Assembly (NCBI GenBank): GCA_943372195.1
Contig: CALRXS010000008.1
Location: 62,001-126,000 of the forward strand
Direction: 5' to 3'
Origin: JAEYZM01 sp943372195
GTDB taxonomy: Bacteria > Bacteroidota > Bacteroidia > Sphingobacteriales > Sphingobacteriaceae
Length of the DNA: 64,000 nucleotides
In this document: positions 1 to 8,935 of the stretch, in pieces
How the letters are laid out: the number at the start of each line of letters is the position of its first letter
Numbering within the stretch: the stretch's first letter is position 1
Translations under genes and position numbers: made by a program
The notes under the pieces: model-generated
Told to the model about the DNA's origin: nothing
Seen by the model: only the letters and a program-made list of their open reading frames with translations
Database searches by the model: none

Positions 1-228
1 AGTACTAGCTTCAGTATATTCAAATCGGATTCGAATTACTACGAAAATAATTTCATGATAAATTTTAGAGTCGATGAATTGATACCTCTATTAAATAAAT
101 TAAAATCGGAGGGGGTGAGAGTCGTTGAGGAGATTATGGAAGAAAGTTATGGCAAGTTTGGCTGGATCTATGACCCCGAAGGAAACAAAATCGAACTCTG
201 GGAGCCTATCGATGAGGCATTATTGTAA
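1..228 (+). CDS. VOC-fold (glyoxalase/bleomycin-resistance-like) protein, 3' part only
   Basis: The frame is open from the first base and stops with TAA at 226-228, giving the last 75 residues of a protein whose start lies outside the window. The tail reads ...FGWIYDPEGNKIELWEP..., the classic C-terminal strand of vicinal oxygen chelate proteins, in which the Glu of the IELW motif is usually a metal ligand. Upstream, an amphipathic stretch with LIPLLNKLKSEGVRV fits the helix and strand before it. Substrate cannot be inferred; members of this fold include glyoxalase I, dioxygenases and antibiotic-binding proteins. Confidence 0.75.
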   Translation, partial: STSFSIFKSDSNYYENNFMINFRVDELIPLLNKLKSEGVRVVEEIMEESYGKFGWIYDPEGNKIELWEPIDEALL

Positions 229-282
229 AAAGTTTGTTCAAACATATATTACTGTAATTAGTTAGTATATTTGACGATATAT

Positions 283-2028
283 ATGAAGATACTTTACTCT
301 TACCTAAAAAATTACTGGCAGTTGGGCATATTGGCCTTGGTGTTAGCAGCTATCAATCAAGGTTTTTCATTGCTTGATCCATTGATTTTTAGACATGTAA
401 TTGATAATTACGCTACGAAGTTTGATCAGCTGACGAGAGATGAGTATGTGAAAGGGGTCGGACTTTTACTCGGAGGGACAATAGGGGTAGCATTCATATC
501 AAGAGTAGCAAAGAACTTTCAAGATTATTTTGTGAATGTAATTACGCAACGATTAGGGGCGCAGATGTATTCTGACGGATTAGAGCATTCATTAGGTCTA
601 TCGTATTCGCAATTTGAAGATCAGCGTTCGGGTGAGACTTTAGGTATCTTACAAAAAGTTCGTGCCGATGTAGAGAAATTAATTGCTGCATTCGTTAATA
701 CTTTATTCACCACCATCATCGGAATTATTTTTGTGATGGTATATGCTATATCGGTACATTGGATTATCGCACCAGTGTTTTTAGCAGTAGTTCCATTATT
801 AGGTGCTTTGAGTTCTGCATTGAGTAAGAGAATTAAAAAAGTTCAGAAAGAAATTGTTGGAGAAACCACTGCTTTAGCTGGATCTACCACTGAGTCATTA
901 AGAAATATAGAATTAGTGAAATCATTAGGCTTAGTACAACAAGAGATTAAGCGATTGAATAATACGACAGGTAAGATCTTAGGACTTGAATTAAAAAAAG
1001 TAAAATACATTAGAAGTTTAAGTTTTGTACAAGGTACAGCGGTGAATTTTTTAAGAACCTGTATCATGTTCATCATGTTGTTTTTGATTTTTCAAAGAGA
1101 GATTTCAGTTGGGCAAATGTTCTCCTTAATGTTCTACTCATTCTTCATTTTTGGTCCGCTCCAAGAACTCGGCAACGTCATCAACACCTATCGTGAAGCT
1201 GAAGTATCATTAGCGAATTTTGAAAAAATAATGAACACGCCAACAGAGCCAAAACCATCGGAACCAGTACATATACCAGTAGTTAAAAACTTAACATTTA
1301 GTGGAGTTAGTTTTCAGCATCAGAGTTCAAAATCAAAAGCAATTGATCATATTGACTTCACAGTAAACGCTGGTGAAACCATCGCATTTGTAGGTCCCTC
1401 GGGTTCTGGCAAAACAACCCTGGTGAAATTATTAGTAGGCTTGTATCAACCCATCGAAGGACAAATATTATACAACGGAGTAGTAGGTGATAAGATAGAT
1501 TTAGATAAGTTCAGAGAGCGCATAGGCTTTGTCACACAAGACACACAGTTATTCGCAGGTACCATCCGCGAGAATTTATTATTCGTAAATCCGCAAGCTA
1601 CAGACGAAGAATGTTTAGATGTTCTACACAAAGCAGCATGTCAAAATTTATTAGCACGTGCAGATAAAGGATTAGATTCAATGATTGGTGAAGGCGGAGT
1701 AAAAGTTTCAGGTGGTGAGAAGCAAAGATTATCGATTGCTAGAGCATTATTACGTAAGCCAAGCTTAATGGTCTTCGACGAAGCGACATCGGCATTAGAT
1801 TCATTGACAGAAGAAGAGATTAACGATACCATTAAAAAAGTTTCAAAAGGCGATGATCATTTAACGATTATGATAGCACATCGATTATCGACTATCATGC
1901 ATGCAGATCGTATTTATGTATTAGAGCGTGGTAAAATTATAGAGCAAGGCCAACATCAAGATTTATTGGAGCATAAGGGATTGTATTATGCGATGTGGAG
2001 GCAGCAGATAGGGGAGAGAGTTAGTTAG
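283..2028 (+). CDS. ABC exporter, fused permease and ATPase (MsbA/lipid A exporter-like)
   Basis: A half-transporter of 581 residues expected to dimerise in the inner membrane and export a lipid, peptide or drug. The first ~320 residues hold about six membrane segments. The C-terminal ATPase shows the Walker A loop GPSGSGKTT (~371), signature VSGGEKQR (~474), Walker B LMVFDEATSALD (~495) and the switch His in IAHRLS (~531). A TTG at 271 is in frame, but the ATG at 283 gives the more usual N-terminus and is preferred. Its stop codon directly abuts the stop of the convergent KilA-N gene with no spacer. The substrate is unknown; MsbA-like lipid export is the commonest annotation for such single-gene exporters. 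Confidence 0.9.
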   Translation: MKILYSYLKNYWQLGILALVLAAINQGFSLLDPLIFRHVIDNYATKFDQLTRDEYVKGVGLLLGGTIGVAFISRVAKNFQDYFVNVITQRLGAQMYSDGLEHSLGLSYSQFEDQRSGETLGILQKVRADVEKLIAAFVNTLFTTIIGIIFVMVYAISVHWIIAPVFLAVVPLLGALSSALSKRIKKVQKEIVGETTALAGSTTESLRNIELVKSLGLVQQEIKRLNNTTGKILGLELKKVKYIRSLSFVQGTAVNFLRTCIMFIMLFLIFQREISVGQMFSLMFYSFFIFGPLQELGNVINTYREAEVSLANFEKIMNTPTEPKPSEPVHIPVVKNLTFSGVSFQHQSSKSKAIDHIDFTVNAGETIAFVGPSGSGKTTLVKLLVGLYQPIEGQILYNGVVGDKIDLDKFRERIGFVTQDTQLFAGTIRENLLFVNPQATDEECLDVLHKAACQNLLARADKGLDSMIGEGGVKVSGGEKQRLSIARALLRKPSLMVFDEATSALDSLTEEEINDTIKKVSKGDDHLTIMIAHRLSTIMHADRIYVLERGKIIEQGQHQDLLEHKGLYYAMWRQQIGERVS

Positions 2029-2841
2029 TTATTTTATCAGTCTGTTTTTTTCTGACTCTTGAAGAATAGTCATTTGTTGAATTGCAATATCATTTAGTTT
2101 GATTAATCTATCTTTTTGAGATATTTTTTCATTTATTAACACTGCATTAATGTTTTCTAAATTTATTAAACATATTAATTCGTTTACGTTTGCATAATCA
2201 CGGATATTTCCATCTAAATTTGGATTAGAATCTCTCCATTCCTTTGCTGTAATACCAAACAATGCGACATTCAGAACATCAGCTTCACTAGCATAAATTT
2301 TAAATATTTGCTTTTTTGATAACTTATCTGGTATTAGGTTTTGTTTAATAGCATTGGTATGAATAAAGTAATTGATTTTAGCGAGCTCACGCTTTGCAGA
2401 CCATGAGACTTTTTTATACTCATCTTCTTTTAGACGTTGAAATTCTGTGATTAGATATAGTTTAAAAGGTACACTTACTGCAGATCCAAATTCAAATGCT
2501 ATATCTTTATGAGCGTAAGTGCCTCCATATTTTCCTTTTTTTACAATTATACCTTTTGCATTAGTTTTGTCTATCCATTCTGAAATACTTAAAACAAAGC
2601 TAGGTAAACCAGCCTGTGTTTTAAAGTGGTCAAATTCCACCACTTTAAATTCTGGATTATTAATTTGTTCCCATGTACCTAAAAATTCTAAAGTATAACG
2701 TGTTCTTATCCAGTTTTTTATTATATCAGCAGCGCGGCTTTCTCCAACTTTTGAATTAGCCATATCTGTGAGTGAAATGTAGTCTTGTTCTTGAAATGAA
2801 ATTAAATTTATCTCATTTCCATTAACTTTTATTGTTGCCAT
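2029..2841 (-). CDS. KilA-N domain protein (orphan)
   Basis: 270 residues. Roughly the first 105 match the KilA-N fold: a short N-terminal hairpin, YISLTDMANSK, then the WIRTRYTLEFLGTWEQ block and the YAHKDIAFEFGSAVS segment preceding KLYLITEFQRLK. KilA-N is a DNA-binding domain usually found in phage and large-virus proteins, also as a chromosomal orphan in Bacteroidota. The C-terminal ~150 residues are Lys/Asn/Ile-rich and helical with no recognised domain. No other phage gene is nearby. A 15-bp inverted repeat begins 2 bases upstream of the ATG (2843-2881). The gene is more AT-rich than its neighbours, consistent with transfer but not proof of it. Confidence 0.8.
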   Translation of the reverse strand: MATIKVNGNEINLISFQEQDYISLTDMANSKVGESRAADIIKNWIRTRYTLEFLGTWEQINNPEFKVVEFDHFKTQAGLPSFVLSISEWIDKTNAKGIIVKKGKYGGTYAHKDIAFEFGSAVSVPFKLYLITEFQRLKEDEYKKVSWSAKRELAKINYFIHTNAIKQNLIPDKLSKKQIFKIYASEADVLNVALFGITAKEWRDSNPNLDGNIRDYANVNELICLINLENINAVLINEKISQKDRLIKLNDIAIQQMTILQESEKNRLIK

Positions 2842-2842
2842 A

Positions 2843-2881
2843 AATTAAAAATATGTAGATTAAATTTACATATTTTTAATT
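2843..2881. promoter_or_regulatory. AT-rich 15-bp inverted repeat upstream of the KilA-N gene (possible operator)
   Basis: Positions 2843-2857 are the exact reverse complement of 2867-2881, with a 9-base spacer. It lies between the divergent KilA-N and T9SS-cargo genes and starts 2 bases from the KilA-N ATG. A binding site for the adjacent DNA-binding protein is an inference; an mRNA hairpin in the leader is the alternative. Confidence 0.35.
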
Positions 2882-2960
2882 GAAATAGGGTCTATTAGCT
2901 TTGTCAAATAATTACAAATTTCGTACAAGCAAAAATTTAATATTATATTTAATATTGAAC

Positions 2961-4502
2961 ATGTACAAACAAATATTTACTTTATTAATATTTCTTTTCT
3001 TTAACACCTCTGCCCATGCACAGGTGTTTTCGAAGTTTTATGATTACAAGGGAATTAATGATTTAGGAACAGATGTATTGATTGTAGATAGTGGATATTT
3101 ACTGGTTTCACCTTCCATAGATTTCTCTAAAGTTGATACTTTGAATTATTCTCAAACTTTTCAGTATTTTGTTTATATAAATAATTTTGGTGAAATAATA
3201 AAAGAACGATCAATAAGAATTCCTTATAATGCTTTAGATAATAATGGAAGAAGTTTAATTAAATTAAATGATTCTATTTATTTGAATATTGGAATAAAAT
3301 TTGACCTTGTTAAATACAAGCAAGATACAATTGGATCTGATATTCATCTAATAAAATTCAATCTTAATTTAGATACAATTTCTACAAAGACAATTGTGTA
3401 TGGGACTGGAAATGAAGCAGCAGTTGGGAATTTAAAATCAAGTGATGGAAACATCATAATCTTCGGACAAAATTGTACCCAAGGTAGACCAATTCAAGAC
3501 TGTAATTATTTCTTAATGAAATTAGATAGTAATTTGAACGTTTTATGGACAAATAGCTACACATATGGTGCTACCTATTTTGAAAACCCTACTGCTTTTG
3601 TAGAAACAGAAGATAAAGGTTTTTTATTGTTTGGTTATACTGGTAAATACACAAGTCAACTCAATCAAGTTCGTCATTGGTATTTAGTAAAAACTGATAG
3701 TCTAGGCAATAAACAATGGCAAAAAATATTCAATAAAAATAATTATGATTTCGGTTTTGATATTATAAAAACATTATCTGGTGATTATATTTTATCAGGT
3801 TCAGTAGAGACAATTATTACAGGTGGGGTTAAAGAAACTCAAGGTTGGCTAATGAAAATTAATCCATCTGGTCAGATGATTTGGGAAACTATTACAGGGT
3901 CTGAAAGAGATGATTATTATTATAGAGTAGTAGAATTGAAAGATTCTACTATTATTGTAGTAGGGCATCAAATTTCAGAACGAGTTTCTGTAAATGATGT
4001 AGATGCTTGGCTCTTAAAGTTTGATAAAAACGGTAAAAAATTATGGGAACGTATTTATAATAATTATTCAGTTTTACGTCACAAACACCCTTCAGATTTA
4101 ATTTATAGTATGCAAATCACCGAAGACAACGGCTTCATAATGGTGGGTTGGTCTTATAATCCAGATTTGTTAAACCCTACTCAAGATGTTTGGTTATTAA
4201 AAGTCGATAGTTTTGGTTGTTTAGTGCCCGGTTGCCAGGGCGTAGGCATTGATGGTAAAAGAATAAGTACCGAAGAAGTAATTATTTTTCCTAATCCGGC
4301 TGTTGAACATATTAACCTAAAACATCGAGAGAAGATAAAATATTACCAAATATTAGACGCTCAGGCTAAAGTTGTACAAAAAGGCAGCTACTCTGAAGAG
4401 GGTATACAATTGAATGTGGAATTAGCAAAAGGTGCTTATTTGTTGCATGTTGAGTTTGAAAGTGGAACTCAAGGCTTCGGGAAATTACTTTTGAATAGGT
4501 AA
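2961..4502 (+). CDS. Secreted propeller-like protein with T9SS type A sorting domain
   Basis: 513 residues from the ATG at 2961; an in-frame TTG at 2901 would put 20 atypical residues before the signal peptide and is rejected. MYKQIFTLLIFLFFNTSAHA is a clear signal peptide. The body has several repeats of the pattern 'D.G.LLFG.T... WLVKTDS.GN..W.K.F', typical of blade-like repeats in Bacteroidota exported proteins. The last ~75 residues (IIFPNPAVEHINL ... GAYLLHVEFESG ... GKLLLNR) form a type A T9SS C-terminal domain, so the protein is expected to cross the outer membrane through the Por/Spr machinery and be anchored or released. The substrate or ligand is unknown. Confidence 0.85.
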   Translation: MYKQIFTLLIFLFFNTSAHAQVFSKFYDYKGINDLGTDVLIVDSGYLLVSPSIDFSKVDTLNYSQTFQYFVYINNFGEIIKERSIRIPYNALDNNGRSLIKLNDSIYLNIGIKFDLVKYKQDTIGSDIHLIKFNLNLDTISTKTIVYGTGNEAAVGNLKSSDGNIIIFGQNCTQGRPIQDCNYFLMKLDSNLNVLWTNSYTYGATYFENPTAFVETEDKGFLLFGYTGKYTSQLNQVRHWYLVKTDSLGNKQWQKIFNKNNYDFGFDIIKTLSGDYILSGSVETIITGGVKETQGWLMKINPSGQMIWETITGSERDDYYYRVVELKDSTIIVVGHQISERVSVNDVDAWLLKFDKNGKKLWERIYNNYSVLRHKHPSDLIYSMQITEDNGFIMVGWSYNPDLLNPTQDVWLLKVDSFGCLVPGCQGVGIDGKRISTEEVIIFPNPAVEHINLKHREKIKYYQILDAQAKVVQKGSYSEEGIQLNVELAKGAYLLHVEFESGTQGFGKLLLNR

Positions 4503-4547
4503 TTAGTATTTAAGCTCAAAAACTTCATTAATCTCTTTTTTTATACG

Positions 4548-4555
4548 TAATTTTG
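4548..4555 (+). promoter_or_regulatory. Bacteroidota -7 box TAATTTTG upstream of ccmE
   Basis: TAATTTTG fits TAnnTTTG exactly and lies 48 bases before the preferred ccmE ATG. No clear -33 TTTG was found at the usual spacing. Confidence 0.5.
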
Positions 4556-4603
4556 CATCGTTTAAAACGATTAGTTTTTCTAGTTGTTAAGGATGTATAT
4601 ACC

Positions 4604-5002
4604 ATGAAAAAAAGTCATATAATATTATTAGTAGTAATTGCGCTGGCAATAGGTGCAATTATTAGCACTTTCGCCGATTCAAGTACCTATGGTAACTTCC
4701 AAGAGGCTAGAGAATCTGAATCAGAAATACATGTCGTAGGCAAATTAGCCAAAGAGAAAGAAATGATTTACGACCCTATCAAAGATGCCAATTACTTTGC
4801 CTTCTACTTAATCGATAACGCAGGCAAAGAATGTAAAGTGGTGTTCAATGGTACCAAACCTCAAGACTTCGAAAAATCAGAACAAATTGTAATCACTGGT
4901 AAAATGGAAGGTGATGAATTTCATGCCGATAAAATCTTAATGAAATGTCCTTCGAAATACACCAACGACCAAGTAGAAACCAAAGAATACAAAGCATCTT
5001 AA
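4604..5002 (+). CDS. ccmE: Cytochrome c maturation protein CcmE, CxxxY variant
   Basis: 132 residues, starting at ATG 4604; the frame runs upstream to a TTG at 4553, but MKKSHIILLVVIALAIGA gives the expected single N-terminal membrane anchor. The periplasmic OB-fold (HVVGKL ... VVFNGTKP ... IVITGKMEGDEFHADKIL) matches CcmE, the heme chaperone that takes heme from CcmC and passes it to CcmF. The heme-attachment residue is normally His in an HxxxY motif. Here it is Cys115 in CPSKY (C115, Y119), the CxxxY form known from some archaea and Desulfovibrio. ccmF follows 20 bases downstream, so the two genes are probably co-transcribed. No ccmA, ccmB or ccmC is in the window. Confidence 0.88.
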   Translation: MKKSHIILLVVIALAIGAIISTFADSSTYGNFQEARESESEIHVVGKLAKEKEMIYDPIKDANYFAFYLIDNAGKECKVVFNGTKPQDFEKSEQIVITGKMEGDEFHADKILMKCPSKYTNDQVETKEYKAS

Positions 5003-5022
5003 TTTTTCTTTAAAAAAACAGA

Positions 5023-7455
5023 ATGGATATTCAATATATAGGTGAGAATTTATGGCCCGGATACTTGGGCCAATTTTTTATAGTTTTATCATTTGTGACG
5101 GCAATATTTTCGAGCATTGCCTATTTTTTTGCTAATAAAGAAGAGTCTAGCTCTTGGAAAAAATTAGCAAGAGGCTCTTTCTATTTACATACCATCGGTA
5201 TCATTGGTATCATCGTTTCATTAGCCTATATCATCGGTAGCCATTTATTCGAATACCATTATGCTTGGGCGCACTCTTCGAAATCTTTACCTACTGAATA
5301 TGTGGTGTCGAGTTTCTGGGAAGGACAAGAAGGTAGCTTCTTATTATGGGCTTTCTGGCAAATGGTGCTTTCGTGGGTAGTTATTAAAACTGCTGGCAAA
5401 TGGGAATCTTCAGTGATGGCTGTGATCTTACTTTCACAGGTGTTCATATGCTCGATGTTGTTGGGGGTAGATGTATTCGGACAAGTAATCGGAAGTTCGC
5501 CTTTCATACTTTTACGCGAAGCATTACAAGCTCCAATTTTCCAACGTGCGAATTATTTATCAATGATTGAAGATGGCAACGGACTAAATCCATTGCTACA
5601 AAATTACTGGATGGTTATACATCCGCCTACATTATTCTTAGGCTTTGCCTCAATGGTTGTGCCTTTTGCATTCGCCATCGCTGGTGTATGGAATAAAAAA
5701 TACGATGAGTGGATGAAGCCTGCATTACCATGGTCTTTATTCGCGGTAATGGTTTTAGGTACGGGAATCATCATGGGTTCGTTCTGGGCTTATGAAGCTT
5801 TAAACTTCGGAGGGTTCTGGGCATGGGACCCAGTAGAAAATGCATCATTGATACCTTGGTTGACATTGATTGCCGCAGTACACGTAATACTTGCTTATAA
5901 ACATACAGGACATTCGTATTTTACAGCATTGTTCTTAGTGTTTATTTCATACGTTTTAGTGTTGTACGCATCGTTCTTAACTCGTAGTGGAATTTTAGGC
6001 GAAGCTTCGGTGCATGCTTTTACTGATTTAGGTATGAGCGGACAATTAGTGATTTATATTTTGGTCTTCTTATTCGTAGGCTTATGGCTGATGATTAAGA
6101 ATTGGAAAAATTTCCCGATCACTAAAAAAGACGAAGAAACTTATTCAAGAGAATTCTGGTTGTTTATTGGTGCTATTATGTTGGGAGTTTCTTGTTTCCA
6201 AGTAATCGTGACAACATCTATACCGGTTATTAATAAAATTATCGGAACGAATTTCGCTCCGCCGACAGATGTAATTGATCATTATAATAAATGGCAAATT
6301 CCAATTGCTGTATTGATTTTATTGATATCAGGTTTAGCACAATTCATGAAATACAAGAAAACTGATAATGCAAAATTCATTTCTGCAATTTTAGTTTCAT
6401 TAGTGTTATCTATAGTATTTACAGGTGTTATAGCTTACTTCGCTGATTTCTTAACGAACATACCTTTCATGCTCTTAATCTTTGCTTCGGTGTTTACCAT
6501 CTTAGCAAATACGAAAATATTAACAGATGTATTCAGTGGTAAAATAAAATTAGCAGGTTCTGCATTGGCGCATATAGGCTTCGGATTTATTTTATTAGGA
6601 GCATTGATTGCTGCTTCAAAAAGTGATGTAATTTCTATCAATAATTCAGGCTTCTCATACGGTAAAGAATTCAATGAGAAAAATACTAGAGAGAATATTT
6701 TATTATGGAAAGATGAGCCTACTCGTATGGGTAATTACATGGTTACTTATAAAGGCGATTCAACTGAAGCACCGAATACTTATTACGAAGTTTTCTATCA
6801 GAAATTAAATAAAGAAGGTAAAGTTGTTGATGAATTTACATTATACCCGAATGCGCAAGTAAATCCGAAGATGGGCTTAATTGCCTCACCTGATACTCGT
6901 CATTATGTTTTTGAGGATGTGTACACTCACGTGAGTTCAGTACCTTTGAAAGAGGAAGAGCATGAACCACATGAAGGTCATTCAGATGATGAGAATTATC
7001 AAGAACCAAAAATTTTAACCTTCGCTGTAGGTGATACTTTGCCATTCGAAAATTATCAATTGGTATTAGCTAATTTGAATAATAAAGTAGAAGTTAAAGA
7101 TCTTAAACTGGGTGCTAATGATTTAGCAGTTGCTGCTGAAATTAAAGTATTGAAAGATGGTAAAGTGTATGAGGCTAGTCCGGTTTACATCATCAAAAAC
7201 AATATTCAATTCGACTTACCAAAAGCGATCGATGAAGTGGGAATGAAATTTAAATTCAGCAAAATAGATCCGCAGCAAGGTAAAGTAGAAATTACTTTCT
7301 ACGAGAAGAAACCAGAGCAAAGAGATTATATCATCATGAAAGCAATTGTATTCCCATTCATTAACTTATTATGGGGCGGTACCATCATCATGGTTATAGG
7401 CTTCGCCATTTCTATTGTACGTAGAATCAAAGAATTTAAACATCAAAAAGCATGA
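5023..7455 (+). CDS. ccmF: Cytochrome c heme lyase subunit CcmF (CcsA/CcmF family)
   Basis: 810 residues with many membrane segments. It carries the family's heme-handling motif as GGFWAWDPVENAS (tryptophan-rich WWD loop, residues ~263-275), a conserved HPP at 200-202 and the SFWEGQEGSFLLW segment near residue 97. CcmF ligates heme delivered by CcmE to apocytochrome c on the outer face of the inner membrane. A soluble region at ~545-770 carries a His/Glu-rich stretch (EEEHEPHEGHSDDE), seen in some Bacteroidota homologues and of unknown use. The gene lies 20 bases after ccmE, and its last 4 bases overlap the next ORF (ATGA), indicating a transcription unit. Confidence 0.92.
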   Translation: MDIQYIGENLWPGYLGQFFIVLSFVTAIFSSIAYFFANKEESSSWKKLARGSFYLHTIGIIGIIVSLAYIIGSHLFEYHYAWAHSSKSLPTEYVVSSFWEGQEGSFLLWAFWQMVLSWVVIKTAGKWESSVMAVILLSQVFICSMLLGVDVFGQVIGSSPFILLREALQAPIFQRANYLSMIEDGNGLNPLLQNYWMVIHPPTLFLGFASMVVPFAFAIAGVWNKKYDEWMKPALPWSLFAVMVLGTGIIMGSFWAYEALNFGGFWAWDPVENASLIPWLTLIAAVHVILAYKHTGHSYFTALFLVFISYVLVLYASFLTRSGILGEASVHAFTDLGMSGQLVIYILVFLFVGLWLMIKNWKNFPITKKDEETYSREFWLFIGAIMLGVSCFQVIVTTSIPVINKIIGTNFAPPTDVIDHYNKWQIPIAVLILLISGLAQFMKYKKTDNAKFISAILVSLVLSIVFTGVIAYFADFLTNIPFMLLIFASVFTILANTKILTDVFSGKIKLAGSALAHIGFGFILLGALIAASKSDVISINNSGFSYGKEFNEKNTRENILLWKDEPTRMGNYMVTYKGDSTEAPNTYYEVFYQKLNKEGKVVDEFTLYPNAQVNPKMGLIASPDTRHYVFEDVYTHVSSVPLKEEEHEPHEGHSDDENYQEPKILTFAVGDTLPFENYQLVLANLNNKVEVKDLKLGANDLAVAAEIKVLKDGKVYEASPVYIIKNNIQFDLPKAIDEVGMKFKFSKIDPQQGKVEITFYEKKPEQRDYIIMKAIVFPFINLLWGGTIIMVIGFAISIVRRIKEFKHQKA

Positions 7456-8219
7456 GACTATCTTTCATAGGTACGGGTAATGTTGGCTTTCATTTAATGA
7501 ATGCCTTTCATACTGCCCATCATGAAATAGTTGAAATAGTTTCTAAAGATTTTAATAATGCCAATCATTATGCTCAGTTATACCAAGCAAAAAGTATAGC
7601 TGAGCCTAATCAATTAAGCGATGAGGTAGATTTTATTTTCATTTGCGTAAACGATTCAAACATCGAATCTATCGCGAATGAGTTAAAAGATTATAAATCA
7701 TGCATCGTTCATACCGCAGGCTCTGTGAATATCGATGTATTAAACTCTACTAATCATTCGAGCGCTGTCATTTACCCCCTTCAAACTTTCTCGAAAAACA
7801 AGCAAATAGAGTACAGTAAGATTCCGTTTTTTGTGGAGTGTCTAGATGCTAACATCCGAAGCAAAATAAAAGATTTGTTAGATAGTATTCATGCGAATAT
7901 GCATACGGCAGATTCAAAACAGAGAATGAGTTTGCATATTGCAGCTGTGTTCGCATGTAATTTTTCTAATCATCTGTATTCAATCGCCGCTGATATTTTA
8001 AAGGAAAATAATCTGGACTTTAAAGTACTGAGTTCATTGATACAAGAAACGCTTGATAAAGTGCAAATTCTCGACCCTCACGATGCCCAAACAGGTCCGG
8101 CTAAACGCCATGACCTCAGCACTCTCTCTAAGCATCTCGAATTTTTAAAGAATAATGAAAGTTATTTTTCTGTTTATCAGCTACTTTCAGAACAAATCAA
8201 ACAAAAGCACAACCAATAG
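7452..8219 (+). CDS. Rossmann-like / DUF2520 domain protein
   Basis: 255 residues. The N-terminal Rossmann fold begins LSFIGTGNVGFHLMNAF with the GxGNxG nucleotide-binding loop. The second half matches DUF2520: VIYPLQTFSKN, then HIAAVFACNFSNHLYSIA, ending with a DPHDAQTGPAKRHD motif that is strongly conserved in the family. Proteins of this type resemble pyrroline-carboxylate and F420-dependent NADP oxidoreductases, but no reaction is established. It overlaps ccmF by 4 bases, so translation is probably coupled; the functional link to cytochrome c maturation is unclear. Confidence 0.85.
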   Translation: MRLSFIGTGNVGFHLMNAFHTAHHEIVEIVSKDFNNANHYAQLYQAKSIAEPNQLSDEVDFIFICVNDSNIESIANELKDYKSCIVHTAGSVNIDVLNSTNHSSAVIYPLQTFSKNKQIEYSKIPFFVECLDANIRSKIKDLLDSIHANMHTADSKQRMSLHIAAVFACNFSNHLYSIAADILKENNLDFKVLSSLIQETLDKVQILDPHDAQTGPAKRHDLSTLSKHLEFLKNNESYFSVYQLLSEQIKQKHNQ

Positions 8220-8271
8220 TAAATTTTTGTGTTTATCTTATTTAGAAAGTTTCTTAACTAGTATTTTTTCT

Positions 8272-8279
8272 TAGTTTTG
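8272..8279 (+). promoter_or_regulatory. Bacteroidota -7 box TAGTTTTG upstream of the ferredoxin gene
   Basis: TAGTTTTG matches TAnnTTTG and lies 23 bases before the ferredoxin ATG at 8303, in the 83-base gap after the DUF2520 gene. It probably starts a new transcription unit for fdx-iscX-kdsC. Confidence 0.55.
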
Positions 8280-8302
8280 CATCGATTTAACAATCATTAA
8301 AA

Positions 8303-8635
8303 ATGAAAGTATTTAAACTCAAAATAAATTTTGAAGAGAAAGATCATGAAAGCATTGAATTACCTATCGCTGAAGGCGAATCGGTATTAGATGTTTGCAT
8401 GGAGAACGGTATTGAATTACAACATAACTGTGGTGGAGTATGCGGATGCAGTACTTGTCATGTGTATGTTAAGCATGGTATGGACAATATTCAAGAGATA
8501 TCAGACAAAGAAGAAGATTTCATCGACCGCGCTGTAAATCCGACGATATACTCAAGACTAGGTTGTCAATGTGTTGCAGAATCAGGTGATTTCGAGGTAA
8601 CGATACCTGATCAAAGCGGATTCATGGGTCATTAA
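8303..8635 (+). CDS. fdx: [2Fe-2S] ferredoxin, ISC type
   Basis: 110 residues, the usual length of an ISC ferredoxin. The cluster ligands are visible in HNCGGVCGCSTCHVYV and the later RLGCQC motif, in the adrenodoxin/ISC-type arrangement. It carries electrons during Fe-S cluster assembly. iscX follows 26 bases downstream, which supports an ISC role, and another ISC helper, hscB, is encoded elsewhere in the window (36069). iscS, iscU, hscA and iscA are not present here. An alternative role as a general low-potential ferredoxin cannot be excluded. Confidence 0.88.
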   Translation: MKVFKLKINFEEKDHESIELPIAEGESVLDVCMENGIELQHNCGGVCGCSTCHVYVKHGMDNIQEISDKEEDFIDRAVNPTIYSRLGCQCVAESGDFEVTIPDQSGFMGH

Positions 8636-8661
8636 TAATTAAAAAAGAAAAGCATTTACAT

Positions 8662-8901
8662 ATGGATAAGTTTGTTTTAAACTACGGATGGAAGGATACG
8701 GAAGATATTGCCATGGCATTATATGAGAAGTTTGGTGATGACTTTGGTGAATCTCAAATTTATCGTATTCGTTTCACTGATTTATTAGAGTGGGTGATGA
8801 CCTTGCCTAATTTCATTGGTAAGAAAGAAGATTGCAATGAATCATATTTAGAGATGATTCAATCGGCATGGGTTTACGAATGGAGAGACAATCAGAAATA
8901 G
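8662..8901 (+). CDS. iscX: Fe-S cluster assembly protein IscX
   Basis: 79 residues, slightly longer than the ~66 of E. coli IscX because of an N-terminal MDKFVLNYG extension. The family hallmarks are present: GWKDTEDIAMALYEKFGD, then the IRFTDLLEWVMTLPNF block, an acidic DCNESYLEMI segment and the terminal WVYEW. IscX is a small acidic helical protein that binds IscS and iron and modulates cluster assembly. Its place directly behind an ISC-type ferredoxin matches gene order in other bacteria. Confidence 0.85.
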   Translation: MDKFVLNYGWKDTEDIAMALYEKFGDDFGESQIYRIRFTDLLEWVMTLPNFIGKKEDCNESYLEMIQSAWVYEWRDNQK

Positions 8902-8935
8902 TTCTGATTTTGTATATTCGTGAATACAATTCAAT

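Noticed and set aside
271..282. TTG start for the ABC exporter, and similar TTG starts at 2901, 4553, 27810, 38587, 42679 and 47060
   Set aside because: In each case a nearby ATG gives a better signal peptide, membrane anchor or family N-terminus, and in some the TTG lies upstream of or inside the promoter box.
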